64,000 nucleotides of DNA, taken from contig NZ_OZ244657.1 of NCBI RefSeq assembly GCF_965218685.1, positions 2,666,001 to 2,730,000 on the forward strand, given 5' to 3'. The notes beneath the pieces were generated by a model, which saw only the letters and a list, made by a program, of their open reading frames with translations, was not told the DNA's origin and ran no database searches. The DNA is from Thalassobius sp965218685. GTDB taxonomy: Bacteria > Pseudomonadota > Alphaproteobacteria > Rhodobacterales > Rhodobacteraceae. The translations under genes were made by a program, and so were the position numbers. Below are positions 33,094 through 41,620 of the stretch, piece by piece (the first letter of the stretch is position 1; each line of letters begins with the position of its first letter).

Positions 33094-34463
33094 CCGTCGT
33101 TTGCCAGCAGCAAGGCCGAGATCGGCGCCAGCGCGACACTGCCCGCACGATCCTGCAGGCCCCAAAGCAGCAGCGCCGAGATCGTATCAGCCCGCATACG
33201 GCCCAGCATGATCACGCCGTTTTCCTCTTGCCGCGCCTTGAAGGCTGCCTGATCCAGAAAGCGCCGGATGATCGAGGCGTTCTGCCCCTTGGCATCGAAA
33301 TCGCGGAACACGGTCGCCGAGGGCACTCCGCCCTGCGCGGCCAGTTTCTGAGCGGTGTTCAACCCCTTGGGAAACAGCACCAGACCGTGGCCGGTTTCGG
33401 CCAGAATGGCGGCTGCCTGATCGCTGACAGGTTTGTCCGACTGAAGGCCGGTCTGTGCGCCCTCCATCACGGCCACAGCGCCGGGCATCTGGGTCAGGGC
33501 TGCGCGCAGCAGGGTTTCGGTATCCGAGGGTGTAGCGCCTTGGGGCATGTCGATCAGGGCCATGACCTCGAACCCCGCGGCGCGATAGCTTTCGGTGCGG
33601 CTTTGCGCGTTATCGGACAATGGATTCACGGCCACGGCGATCGGATATGGGAAGGCGGCAAGGGCCTCGGGGCCGATGGCGCCCGCCTGATCGTCCAACA
33701 GGATGATCGACATCAGCGGCTTGTTCTCGGGATTGTCAAAGGGCACCGCATTGGCCTCGATCGGGCGAAGGGGTGCAGGTTCGGGCGCAGGTTCCGGCGC
33801 GGTCACGGGGTCGTCGCGATCAGTGAACGTGCCAACGGGGGTGCCGATACGCGGACGGGTCTCTTCGGGCGCGGCTTCAACCGGATCAGTGACCGACGGC
33901 AAGGGACTGGTGCGCTGGGTCGGCGCCGGGGGCGCATCAGCCTCGGCGGCCGGGCTCGCATCAACGGTCTCCTCGGGGAAGGCCGTCTGCTCGGTTTCGG
34001 GGGGCGTTGCAGGCTGGGCCGGATCGGTCGAGATCTTGCCCTCAGTTGCATCCGCGGGCATCGCCGGCTTGGCGACCGTGTCCGACACATCCGGAGCCGA
34101 CCCAGGTTCGGTGCTTTGCGCATCAACGGTTTCGGCGTCAGGGGCGGTCAGTGTGCCTTGGGGCGTGCCGGTTTCGGGGCGCGCAGCGGGCTGGGTTGCG
34201 GCCGCGTCTACGGGACTTTCCGAGCCATCGGCAGCCTCAATCCTGGGGGCCTCGCCGGGCTGGGGTGCGCTGTCGGCACCGACGGGCAACGTGGGCGCGG
34301 TGTCTTCGCGCCCGGTCTCGAAATCCGAACCTGCGGGAACTTCGACCGCCTCGGCCGTCGGCTCGGGTGCTGGGCTGGGTGGCCGCGTCAGTGAAATCAC
34401 GCTGACACCGGCGCCTGCCACTATCAAGCCGGTTACGAATCCTCGGAATACGCCCTTAGCCAC
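33090..34463 (-). CDS. Divergent polysaccharide deacetylase family protein
   Basis: A 457-residue membrane-anchored protein: a short N-terminal helix (about 7-27), then about 200 residues of Pro/Ala/Glu/Thr-rich low-complexity linker (29-235), then a catalytic-like domain (about 240-457) of the divergent polysaccharide deacetylase group (YibQ/DUF610), beginning MSIILLDDQAG. Segments IAVAVNPLS, FEVMALIDMPQG and LVLFPKGLN are visible. The linker would let the domain reach through the periplasm. It is convergent with rluE and divergent from trpG. Confidence 0.85.
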   Translation of the reverse strand: MAKGVFRGFVTGLIVAGAGVSVISLTRPPSPAPEPTAEAVEVPAGSDFETGREDTAPTLPVGADSAPQPGEAPRIEAADGSESPVDAAATQPAARPETGTPQGTLTAPDAETVDAQSTEPGSAPDVSDTVAKPAMPADATEGKISTDPAQPATPPETEQTAFPEETVDASPAAEADAPPAPTQRTSPLPSVTDPVEAAPEETRPRIGTPVGTFTDRDDPVTAPEPAPEPAPLRPIEANAVPFDNPENKPLMSIILLDDQAGAIGPEALAAFPYPIAVAVNPLSDNAQSRTESYRAAGFEVMALIDMPQGATPSDTETLLRAALTQMPGAVAVMEGAQTGLQSDKPVSDQAAAILAETGHGLVLFPKGLNTAQKLAAQGGVPSATVFRDFDAKGQNASIIRRFLDQAAFKARQEENGVIMLGRMRADTISALLLWGLQDRAGSVALAPISALLLANDG

Positions 34464-34613
34464 TGCTTTGCCCTCTCGTTCTTTTCATCTCTTTGTCTCG
34501 ATTGGCACCCTGCCCCCCTTGACGCTGTGGGCCAACCCTGAACAAGTATACCGCGACCAAGGGAGGCGCCTCCAGCCCCCAAAACACATGACCTGTATGA
34601 AAAGACCGCGCTG

Positions 34614-35195
34614 ATGCTGCTTCTGATCGATAACTACGACAGTTTCACCTATAACCTCGTGCATTATTTGGGCGAATTGGGCGCCGATGTGGTCGTGCGC
34701 CGCAATGACGCGCTGGATGTTCAGACCGCCATGGCGATGAACCCGGCGGGTATCTTGTTGTCGCCCGGCCCCTGTGACCCGGATCAGGCGGGCATCTGCC
34801 TGGCCCTGACCGAAGCCGCCGCCGAGACCAAAACCCCCCTGATGGGCGTGTGTCTGGGCCACCAGACCATCGGTCAGGCCTTTGGCGGCAAGGTCGTGCG
34901 CTGCCACGAGATCGTGCACGGGAAGATGGGTGTGATGCATCACACCGGCAAAGGCCTTTTCGCCGGCCTGCCCTCGCCGTTCCAGGCAACGCGCTATCAC
35001 TCGTTGGTGGTCGAACGCGAAAGCCTGCCCGACTGCCTTGAGGTCACCGCCGAGCTTGAAGATGGCACCATCATGGGTCTGCAACACCGCACGCTGCCGA
35101 TCCATGGCGTGCAATTCCACCCCGAATCCATCCGGTCCGAACATGGTCACAAGATGCTGCAAAACTTCCTGAACGTAATGAAGGTGCCCGCATGA
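34614..35195 (+). CDS. trpG: Anthranilate synthase component II (glutamine amidotransferase)
   Basis: Supplies ammonia from glutamine to TrpE. The 193-residue class I amidotransferase has LLIDNYDSFTYNLVHY at the N-terminus, the catalytic cysteine in MGVCLGHQTIGQAFGG (about residue 80), and the His-Glu pair in GVQFHPESI near the C-terminus. First gene of trpG-trpD-trpC-moaC-moeA. The start is preceded by an eight-codon frame (34588-34614) whose stop overlaps the trpG ATG. The trpG Shine-Dalgarno is weak. Confidence 0.96.
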   Translation: MLLLIDNYDSFTYNLVHYLGELGADVVVRRNDALDVQTAMAMNPAGILLSPGPCDPDQAGICLALTEAAAETKTPLMGVCLGHQTIGQAFGGKVVRCHEIVHGKMGVMHHTGKGLFAGLPSPFQATRYHSLVVERESLPDCLEVTAELEDGTIMGLQHRTLPIHGVQFHPESIRSEHGHKMLQNFLNVMKVPA

Positions 35196-36214
35196 GCGAC
35201 GCGATGAAACCCCTGATTTTTGCCGCCTCCGAGGGGCCTCTGTCCCGTTCCCAGGCCGAGGCCGCCTTTGCAGAGCTGTTCGAAGGCAACGCCACCCCCG
35301 CTCAGATTGGTGGGCTGCTGATGGCGATGCGCGCGCGCGGTGAATCCGTTGCTGAATATGCGGCAGCAGCTGCCGTCATGCGCGCCAAATGCCTGGCCGT
35401 TCAGGCGCCCGAAGGCGCGATGGACATTGTCGGCACCGGCGGCGACGGCATGGGCACGCTGAACATCTCGACAGCGACGGCCTTTGTGGTTGCGGGTGCC
35501 GGCGTGCCGGTGGCCAAGCACGGCAACAGGAACCTGAGTTCAAAATCCGGCGCGGCAGATGCCCTGAGCCAAATGGGCATCAACGTAATGGTCGGCGCAG
35601 ATGTGGTTGAAAAGGGTCTGGCCGAGGCCGGGATCGGCTTCATGATGGCTCCGATGCATCACCCGGCGATGAAATTCGTGATGCCCGTCCGGCAGGAACT
35701 GGGCTGCAAGACGATCTTCAACATCCTGGGCCCGTTGACCAATCCGGCCGGTGTAAAACGCCAGTTGACCGGAGCGTTCGCGCCCGACCTGATCTTCCCG
35801 ATGGCCGAAACGCTGCAGACGCTGGGCTCTGAAAAGGCGTGGCTTGTGCATGGCTCGGACGGCACTGACGAAGTCACGATCACCGGCACCACCGATGTGG
35901 CCGCTCTGGAAGATGGGCAGATCCACAGCCGCCAGATCCACCCCGAGGATGCTGGCCTGCCCGTGCATCCTTTGTCCGCCATTCTGGGCGGTACGCCCGA
36001 GGAAAACGGCAAAGCCCTGCGCGCCCTGCTGGAGGGCACCACCGGAGCCTATCGCGATGCGGTTCTGCTGAACGCAGCCTGTGCGCTGGTCGTGGCGGAC
36101 AAGGCCACCACCTTGCCAGAAGGTGTTGAAATCGCCAAGGAATCCATCGACAGCGGCGCGGCGTTGAAATCCGTGGAAACCCTGGCCCGCATCACCTCGG
36201 AGGCAAGCGCATGA
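35192..36214 (+). CDS. trpD: Anthranilate phosphoribosyltransferase
   Basis: Transfers phosphoribose from PRPP to anthranilate. The 340-residue protein has the PRPP-binding DIVGTGGDGMGTLNISTATA, KHGNRNLSSKSGAADALSQ, and FMMAPMHHPAMK segments. Start and stop overlap trpG and trpC by 4 bp each, indicating tight coupling. Confidence 0.97.
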   Translation: MSDAMKPLIFAASEGPLSRSQAEAAFAELFEGNATPAQIGGLLMAMRARGESVAEYAAAAAVMRAKCLAVQAPEGAMDIVGTGGDGMGTLNISTATAFVVAGAGVPVAKHGNRNLSSKSGAADALSQMGINVMVGADVVEKGLAEAGIGFMMAPMHHPAMKFVMPVRQELGCKTIFNILGPLTNPAGVKRQLTGAFAPDLIFPMAETLQTLGSEKAWLVHGSDGTDEVTITGTTDVAALEDGQIHSRQIHPEDAGLPVHPLSAILGGTPEENGKALRALLEGTTGAYRDAVLLNAACALVVADKATTLPEGVEIAKESIDSGAALKSVETLARITSEASA

Positions 36215-37029
36215 CCGAAACCGGCACCGTTCTGGACAAGATCAAGGCCTATAAACTGGAAGAGGTCGCCGCCGACAAGGCCGCCAAACCGCTGGAGGCC
36301 GTCGAGGCCGAAGCTCGCGAGGCCAGCCCCATACGCCCCTTTGCCGACGCGCTGTTCAGTGCCTCGCGCAATGGCTATGGCCTGATTTCCGAGATCAAGA
36401 AAGCCAGCCCCTCGAAGGGTCTGATCCGCCCCGATTTCGATCCGCCCGCGCTGGCGCAAGCCTATCAGGCCGGGGGGGCGACCTGCCTGTCCGTGCTGAC
36501 AGATACGCCCAGCTTTCAGGGTGCCAAGGAATACCTGACCGCCGCGCGCGATGCCTGCGATCTGCCTGCCCTGCGCAAGGATTTCATGTATGACACCTAT
36601 CAGGTCGCCGAGGCGCGCGCGCTGGGGGCTGACTGTATCCTGATCATCATGGCCAGCGTGTCAGATGCACAAGCGCAAGAGCTTGAGGACGCCGCCCATG
36701 CCTGGGGCATGGACGCGCTGATCGAGGTGCATGACGAGGCCGAACTGGAACGCGCCGCCCTGCTGAAATCGCGCATGATCGGCATCAATAACCGGAACCT
36801 CAAGACGTTCGAAACCACGCTGGACACCACGCGCCGCCTGTCGCGGCTGGCCCCGGCGGACCGGATGCTGGTCTCGGAATCGGGACTGTTCACCCCCGAG
36901 GATCTGTCGGACATGGCCCGCTATGGCGCGCGTGTGTTCCTGATCGGCGAAAGCCTGATGCGACAGGACGATGTGGCCGCTGCAACCCGCGCTCTGCTGG
37001 CCAATCCGTTGATGCCGGGGAGCGTCTGA
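36211..37029 (+). CDS. trpC: Indole-3-glycerol phosphate synthase
   Basis: TIM-barrel enzyme closing the indole ring. The 272 residues show EIKKASPSKGLIR with the catalytic lysine, FDPPALAQAYQAGGATCLSVLTD, LRKDFMYD, and IGINNRNLKTFE. No fused TrpF domain is present. It overlaps trpD by 4 bp, and its stop overlaps the moaC start. Confidence 0.97.
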   Translation: MTETGTVLDKIKAYKLEEVAADKAAKPLEAVEAEAREASPIRPFADALFSASRNGYGLISEIKKASPSKGLIRPDFDPPALAQAYQAGGATCLSVLTDTPSFQGAKEYLTAARDACDLPALRKDFMYDTYQVAEARALGADCILIIMASVSDAQAQELEDAAHAWGMDALIEVHDEAELERAALLKSRMIGINNRNLKTFETTLDTTRRLSRLAPADRMLVSESGLFTPEDLSDMARYGARVFLIGESLMRQDDVAAATRALLANPLMPGSV

Positions 37030-37505
37030 TGGCTGGCCTCACGCATTTCGACGCCAAGGGCGACGCGCACATGGTGGACGTGTCCGACAAGGCCGTGACC
37101 GCGCGCGTTGCAACGGCGGCGGGCTGGGTGAAGATGGCCTCAGAAACCTTTGATATCATTGCCGAAGGTCGCTCAAAGAAGGGTGATGTTCTAGGGATCG
37201 CGCGTCTGGCTGGCATCATGGGGGCCAAGAAGACGCCCGACCTGATTCCGCTGTGCCATCCACTGCCCGTCACCAAGGTCGCGGTCGAACTGACGCTGGA
37301 CCCTGACCTGCCCGGCGTTCAGATCGAAGCAACGGTGAAAACCACCGGCCAGACCGGCGTGGAAATGGAGGCGTTGACCGCCGTCAGCACCGCCGCGCTG
37401 ACCGTCTATGACATGATCAAGGCCGTGGACAAGGCCATGGAAATCGGCGGCATCCGCGTTATCCTGAAAGATGGTGGAAAATCAGGGCGTTACGAGGCGA
37501 AATGA
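37029..37505 (+). CDS. moaC: Cyclic pyranopterin monophosphate synthase accessory protein
   Basis: Molybdenum cofactor synthesis: with MoaA, converts GTP to cyclic pyranopterin monophosphate. The 158-residue protein contains HMVDVSDKAVTARVA, LIPLCHPLPVTKV, and TGVEMEALTAVSTAALTVYD-type segments of MoaC. It sits in a trp operon, overlapping the trpC stop and followed by moeA with a 4-bp overlap; this mixture of trp and moa/moe genes is common in Rhodobacterales. Confidence 0.96.
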   Translation: MAGLTHFDAKGDAHMVDVSDKAVTARVATAAGWVKMASETFDIIAEGRSKKGDVLGIARLAGIMGAKKTPDLIPLCHPLPVTKVAVELTLDPDLPGVQIEATVKTTGQTGVEMEALTAVSTAALTVYDMIKAVDKAMEIGGIRVILKDGGKSGRYEAK

Positions 37506-38674
37506 TTACGGTAAACGAGGCCCTTGAGCAGCTTTTCGCGCTGGTCCGCCCCTTGGGCACGGAAGATGTGCCGCTGGCCCAGGCCTTGGGCCGTGTGATG
37601 GCCGTGGACGCGGTGGCCAAACGCACTCAGCCGCCCTTTGCTGCCTCGGCCATGGATGGCTATGGCGTGCGCGCCGACGAGGTCGCCGTTGGCGCCAAGT
37701 TCAAGATCATCGGCGAAAGCGCAGCGGGCCATGGCTTTGAGGGCTCGGTTGGCCCGGGTCAGGCCGTACGCATTTTCACTGGCGCCCCCGTCCCCGAGGG
37801 CGTCGATTTCGTGGTCATTCAGGAAGACGTTGACCGCTTTGTCGACACGATCACCATTGATCAGGACCCCGGACAGAACGCCAATATCCGCCCTGCTGGC
37901 AATGATTTCTCCGAAGGCTTCACCCTAAGCGCCCCGCGGTTACTGGCCCCTAATGATATTGCGCTGCTGGCCTCGATGAACATTCCAACGGTGACGGTGG
38001 CGCGCAAGCCCGATATTGCGCTGATCTCCACCGGGGACGAGCTGGTGATGCCCGGCGACACCCCCGGCCCCGATCAGATCATCGTGTCCAATACCTTTGG
38101 GCTGAAGGCCCTGTTCGATCAGGCCGGAGCCACGGCCCGCATCCTGCCGATTGCCAAGGACAACCCTGCCTCGATCGAGATGGCGTTTGACCTGGCCCAG
38201 GGCGCGGATCTGGTGGTGACGATCGGCGGCGCTTCGGTTGGCGATCACGACCTTGTCGGCGCCGTGGCCCATCAGCTGGGGCTACAGCAAAGCTTCTACA
38301 AGGTGAAAATGCGTCCTGGAAAGCCTTTGATGGCGGGCCGGATGGGGGATGCGGTGATGGTAGGACTTCCGGGGAACCCGGTCTCGGCCATGGTCTGCGG
38401 GCATGTGTTTGTGCTGCCGATGATCCGGGCCATGCTGGGGTTCGCTCCGGGATCGCGCGAGCGCCTAAGCGCCCCACTGGCCGCTGACATCCCCGCCAAC
38501 GGCCCGCGCGAACATTACATGCGCGGCCGGGTTGAAAATGGCCGCATCACCGTTTTCAACCGTCAGGACAGCTCACTTTTGTCGGTAATGTCCGAGGCCA
38601 ACGCGCTGATCGTACGTCCGCCCGAAGATGGCCCGCGCAAGGTCGGTGACTGCGTCGATTATCTGCCCATTTAG
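37502..38674 (+). CDS. moeA: Molybdopterin molybdenumtransferase
   Basis: Inserts molybdate into adenylylated molybdopterin. The 390-residue protein has PPFAASAMDGYGV, FTGAPVPEGVDFVVIQED, STGDELVMPG, the molybdopterin-binding TIGGASVGDHD and FYKVKMRPGKPLM, and GLPGNPVSAM. It is the last gene of the overlapping trpGDC-moaC-moeA series; lexA follows after about 115 bp with its own promoter. Confidence 0.96.
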   Translation: MITVNEALEQLFALVRPLGTEDVPLAQALGRVMAVDAVAKRTQPPFAASAMDGYGVRADEVAVGAKFKIIGESAAGHGFEGSVGPGQAVRIFTGAPVPEGVDFVVIQEDVDRFVDTITIDQDPGQNANIRPAGNDFSEGFTLSAPRLLAPNDIALLASMNIPTVTVARKPDIALISTGDELVMPGDTPGPDQIIVSNTFGLKALFDQAGATARILPIAKDNPASIEMAFDLAQGADLVVTIGGASVGDHDLVGAVAHQLGLQQSFYKVKMRPGKPLMAGRMGDAVMVGLPGNPVSAMVCGHVFVLPMIRAMLGFAPGSRERLSAPLAADIPANGPREHYMRGRVENGRITVFNRQDSSLLSVMSEANALIVRPPEDGPRKVGDCVDYLPI

Positions 38675-38729
38675 GGAACCGCTTATCCGTTCCACCACTG
38701 GGTGAAAAGCAGAACAAGTCGCGAAACTG

Positions 38730-38758
38730 TTGACACAAAACAAGAACATGCGTAGAAC
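38730..38758 (+). promoter_or_regulatory. lexA promoter with overlapping LexA (SOS) box
   Basis: A -35 hexamer TTGACA (38730-38735) is followed after 17 bp by TAGAAC (38753-38758). The alphaproteobacterial SOS box GAAC-ATGCGTA-GAAC (38744-38758) covers the spacer and -10. This shows autorepression of lexA. Confidence 0.9.
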
Positions 38759-38790
38759 AAACCCAAACCAACTGGTATCGGGGGTGGCAC

Positions 38791-39483
38791 ATGCTGACCA
38801 AGAAACAACTGGATCTCTTGGAATTCATCCACAAGCGCATGCAGAAAGACGGGGTTCCGCCCTCGTTCGACGAGATGAAAGAGGCGCTGGACCTGCGATC
38901 GAAATCCGGCATCCACCGGTTGATCACAGCGCTGGAGGAACGTGGATTTATCCGCCGGTTGGCGCACCGTGCCCGTGCAATCGAAATCGTAAAATTGCCC
39001 GAGGCTTTGGGTGGTGAGGCCAGTTTTACCCCGCGCGTGATCGATGGTGATCGGCCCGACCAGACGCCACCCGCCGCTATGCCGGTCGAAGCGGCCCAAG
39101 CGATCGAGCTGCCTGTGATGGGCCGCATCGCAGCCGGCGTTCCCATCGAAGCAATTGCCCACGCCTCGCATAATGTGGCGGTGCCCAGCCAGATGATATC
39201 GAACCAGGGCGAGCATTACGCGCTTGAGGTCAAGGGCGACTCGATGATCGAGGCCGGGATCAATGATGGCGATGTGGTGATCATCCGCGAGACGACGGTG
39301 GCCGATAATGGTGACATCGTGGTGGCCTTGGTCGAAGATCAGGAGGCCACGCTGAAACGGTTCTACCGTCGCGGCAACGCCATCGCACTGGAGGCCGCAA
39401 ACCCCGCCTATGAAACCCGCGTTCTGCCCGAGGACAAGGTCAAGGTTCAGGGACGTCTGGTCGGTCTGATCCGCAGCTATTGA
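38791..39483 (+). CDS. lexA: SOS repressor LexA
   Basis: Represses DNA-damage genes and cleaves itself when RecA is activated. The 230-residue protein has an N-terminal winged-helix domain (about 1-70; MLTKKQLDLLEFI), a linker, and the C-terminal peptidase domain. The cleavage site is Ala115-Gly116 in GRIAAGVP; the catalytic dyad is Ser151 (GDSMIEAG) and Lys189 (ATLKRF). Its own promoter holds a LexA box. The 3' end overlaps that of comEC by 7 bp. Confidence 0.97.
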   Translation: MLTKKQLDLLEFIHKRMQKDGVPPSFDEMKEALDLRSKSGIHRLITALEERGFIRRLAHRARAIEIVKLPEALGGEASFTPRVIDGDRPDQTPPAAMPVEAAQAIELPVMGRIAAGVPIEAIAHASHNVAVPSQMISNQGEHYALEVKGDSMIEAGINDGDVVIIRETTVADNGDIVVALVEDQEATLKRFYRRGNAIALEAANPAYETRVLPEDKVKVQGRLVGLIRSY

Positions 39484-41516
39484 TCCCCGTCACGGCCGCA
39501 TTGCGTCCATAAACGACAGCCTGTAATCTGCCGCTCTGTCACCAAACGGGGGTCATGGGCGGTGCGATAAACGGCTATCGCTCCGGTATTTTCCAGTATC
39601 GGCCCGTCCGTTACACGGCAGGGAAGACCATCGGGCAAGTCTTTGCCCGAGATCAGCCATTCCGCCGTGTTACAACTGGCAAGTTGTGCCGCCTTGCCCG
39701 AAACCACGCGGATTTGCAGCCCCGAGACAACAGGCGCGCGAGGCCACAGGCCGGCAGCTCTTTCCTGAGTCAATCGAACTCCGTCATTTTCCAGCCAGCT
39801 GCGGGCGACAAAACCCTGCCCCTTAGCTTTACTCAGCGCCCGCCCATGGTCAGTCATGATGCCCACCAGGGCGCCAGATTGATCGATCAGCATAAAAGGG
39901 CGCGGCGTTGCGCTCCAAACCCCCAAGGCCAGTGCAACTGGAACAGCCCCGAGCCACCTGGCACGCCCGTGCCACAAGATCACCATCAACGCCCCAAACG
40001 TCAGCACGGGAAGAACCACCCAACCGGGGCTGTGTATCGGGCGCGTAGCGTGTTCCATTCCGGCCACCCAGTTGGCCACGCCCAGGATCCAGCTAAGCCC
40101 GTGCCCCATCACCCAAAGTGCCATCCATTCCAGCCCCAGTGGCAACAGGCAGGTGGCGACAACCGCTGCCGGGATCACCAGGGCCCCCATCAAGGGCACA
40201 GACAGCAGGTTGGCAATCAGGCCCAGTTGCGAAATCTGGTTAAAATGCGCGGCGCCATAGGGGGCTGTTGCAGCCCCCGCCACCGCGCTCGAGATGACCA
40301 CCGCCACCACGGGCCGCAACCACTTGGGGCCCAGCGGCACTTGCCCGTCCCTTAACCAGCCGAACACCGCAACAAGCGCCGTGGTTGCCGCAAATGACAT
40401 CTGGAAACCGGGGCTCAGCAAAGCTTCGGGGCGCATGACAAGCACGACGAACGCCGCAACCGCCACGGCGCGCAGGCTGATCGCACGTCTGTCGAACACC
40501 ACGGCCAAAAGGATGACCGCAACCATGACGAATGCACGCTCGGTTGCGATGCTGCCGCCGGAAAGCAGCAAGTAGAAGGCCGCAACCACCAGTGCGATCA
40601 TGGCCGAGATTTTCTTGGCCGGAAGGCGCAAACCCACATAGGGAACCAGCGCGAAAGCCACCCGTGCGGCCGCAAAGACCACCCCGGCCAGCAGCCCCAT
40701 GTGCAGCCCCGAAATCGCCAGCAAATGAGCCAGGTTCGAGGCGCGCAATGCCTCGACCGTGGCCAGCCGCATGGGGGCACGATCCCCGGTCATCACGGCC
40801 GCGGCAAAGGCGCCTGCATCACCGGGAAGTCCCGCCTGAATCTTCGCCGAGAACGCCGCGCGCAGCGCCCCGATGGGAACGCCCCCTTGCCGGTCCTGCC
40901 AGATCAGAGCCGGGTTGCGGGTATAGCCCACGGCGCCCAGCTGACGAAAAAACGCATGGCGGCGGAAATCAAATCCGCCGGGCTCGACCGCGCCAGCCGG
41001 AGGCGAAAGATGCCCGGTGGTAATCACCACCTGACCCGGCATCGGGCGTGGCAAGTCCCAATCTCCGTGCAGGGAAACGCGCACCCTTTGAGGCGTGCGT
41101 TCGGGGGCAACATCCTCTAGCACCACCTGATCCAGCGTTAGCCGCAGCGCGTCCGAGCTGGAACGATCCACCTGCACCACGCGCCCCTGGATGGGCCCGT
41201 AATAGCGCCAGTCCAGCACCGGGCTTTGCAATGAATGCGCCCTTGCGCCGGCCAGCAGCAAACCGCAGCAAGTCAGCCCCACGGCCCAGAAAATGGGCGA
41301 GACCTCGGGGCCCCGGCGCAGGGCAAGCGTCAGGCATGCCAGGGCGGTCACGCAAAGGGGCGCATAGACCTGCCAGCCCGGCTCGAACCGCAGCAGAAAA
41401 TAAAGGCCAATTCCAAGGGAAAGGAAAACTGGGCTCCATGGAAACAGGTGAAGGCGCTGATGCAGCAGGACCATTCCCAGACTGTCCCCGATCGTGCGAA
41501 ACCCTGGCACGCCCAT
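39477..41516 (-). CDS. comEC: ComEC/Rec2 family competence-type membrane protein
   Basis: Polytopic membrane protein that forms the DNA uptake channel in transformable bacteria. About 679 residues from ATG 41516 (MGVPGFRTIG), which has AGGAG very close upstream; longer frames run into the gltX start region. Order: membrane helices and an OB-like domain (about 60-190; DUF4131), the ComEC/Rec2 core (about 230-500) with HLLAISGLHMGL and LLSPGFQMSFAATTAL signatures, and a short C-terminal soluble part. The metallo-beta-lactamase-like C-terminal domain of long ComEC proteins looks absent or degenerate. In the related Rhodobacter capsulatus, ComEC takes part in uptake of GTA DNA. Confidence 0.88.
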   Translation of the reverse strand: MGVPGFRTIGDSLGMVLLHQRLHLFPWSPVFLSLGIGLYFLLRFEPGWQVYAPLCVTALACLTLALRRGPEVSPIFWAVGLTCCGLLLAGARAHSLQSPVLDWRYYGPIQGRVVQVDRSSSDALRLTLDQVVLEDVAPERTPQRVRVSLHGDWDLPRPMPGQVVITTGHLSPPAGAVEPGGFDFRRHAFFRQLGAVGYTRNPALIWQDRQGGVPIGALRAAFSAKIQAGLPGDAGAFAAAVMTGDRAPMRLATVEALRASNLAHLLAISGLHMGLLAGVVFAAARVAFALVPYVGLRLPAKKISAMIALVVAAFYLLLSGGSIATERAFVMVAVILLAVVFDRRAISLRAVAVAAFVVLVMRPEALLSPGFQMSFAATTALVAVFGWLRDGQVPLGPKWLRPVVAVVISSAVAGAATAPYGAAHFNQISQLGLIANLLSVPLMGALVIPAAVVATCLLPLGLEWMALWVMGHGLSWILGVANWVAGMEHATRPIHSPGWVVLPVLTFGALMVILWHGRARWLGAVPVALALGVWSATPRPFMLIDQSGALVGIMTDHGRALSKAKGQGFVARSWLENDGVRLTQERAAGLWPRAPVVSGLQIRVVSGKAAQLASCNTAEWLISGKDLPDGLPCRVTDGPILENTGAIAVYRTAHDPRLVTERQITGCRLWTQCGRDGDQ

Positions 41517-41620
41517 TCTCCTATGCTTGACGGCTGCAAGTCCTTGTCCTTGAACCAGCGGACCGATAGACAGACGGCAAAACGCTAACCCCCTCATGGT
41601 TACCGAAAGGTTAAATCCCG

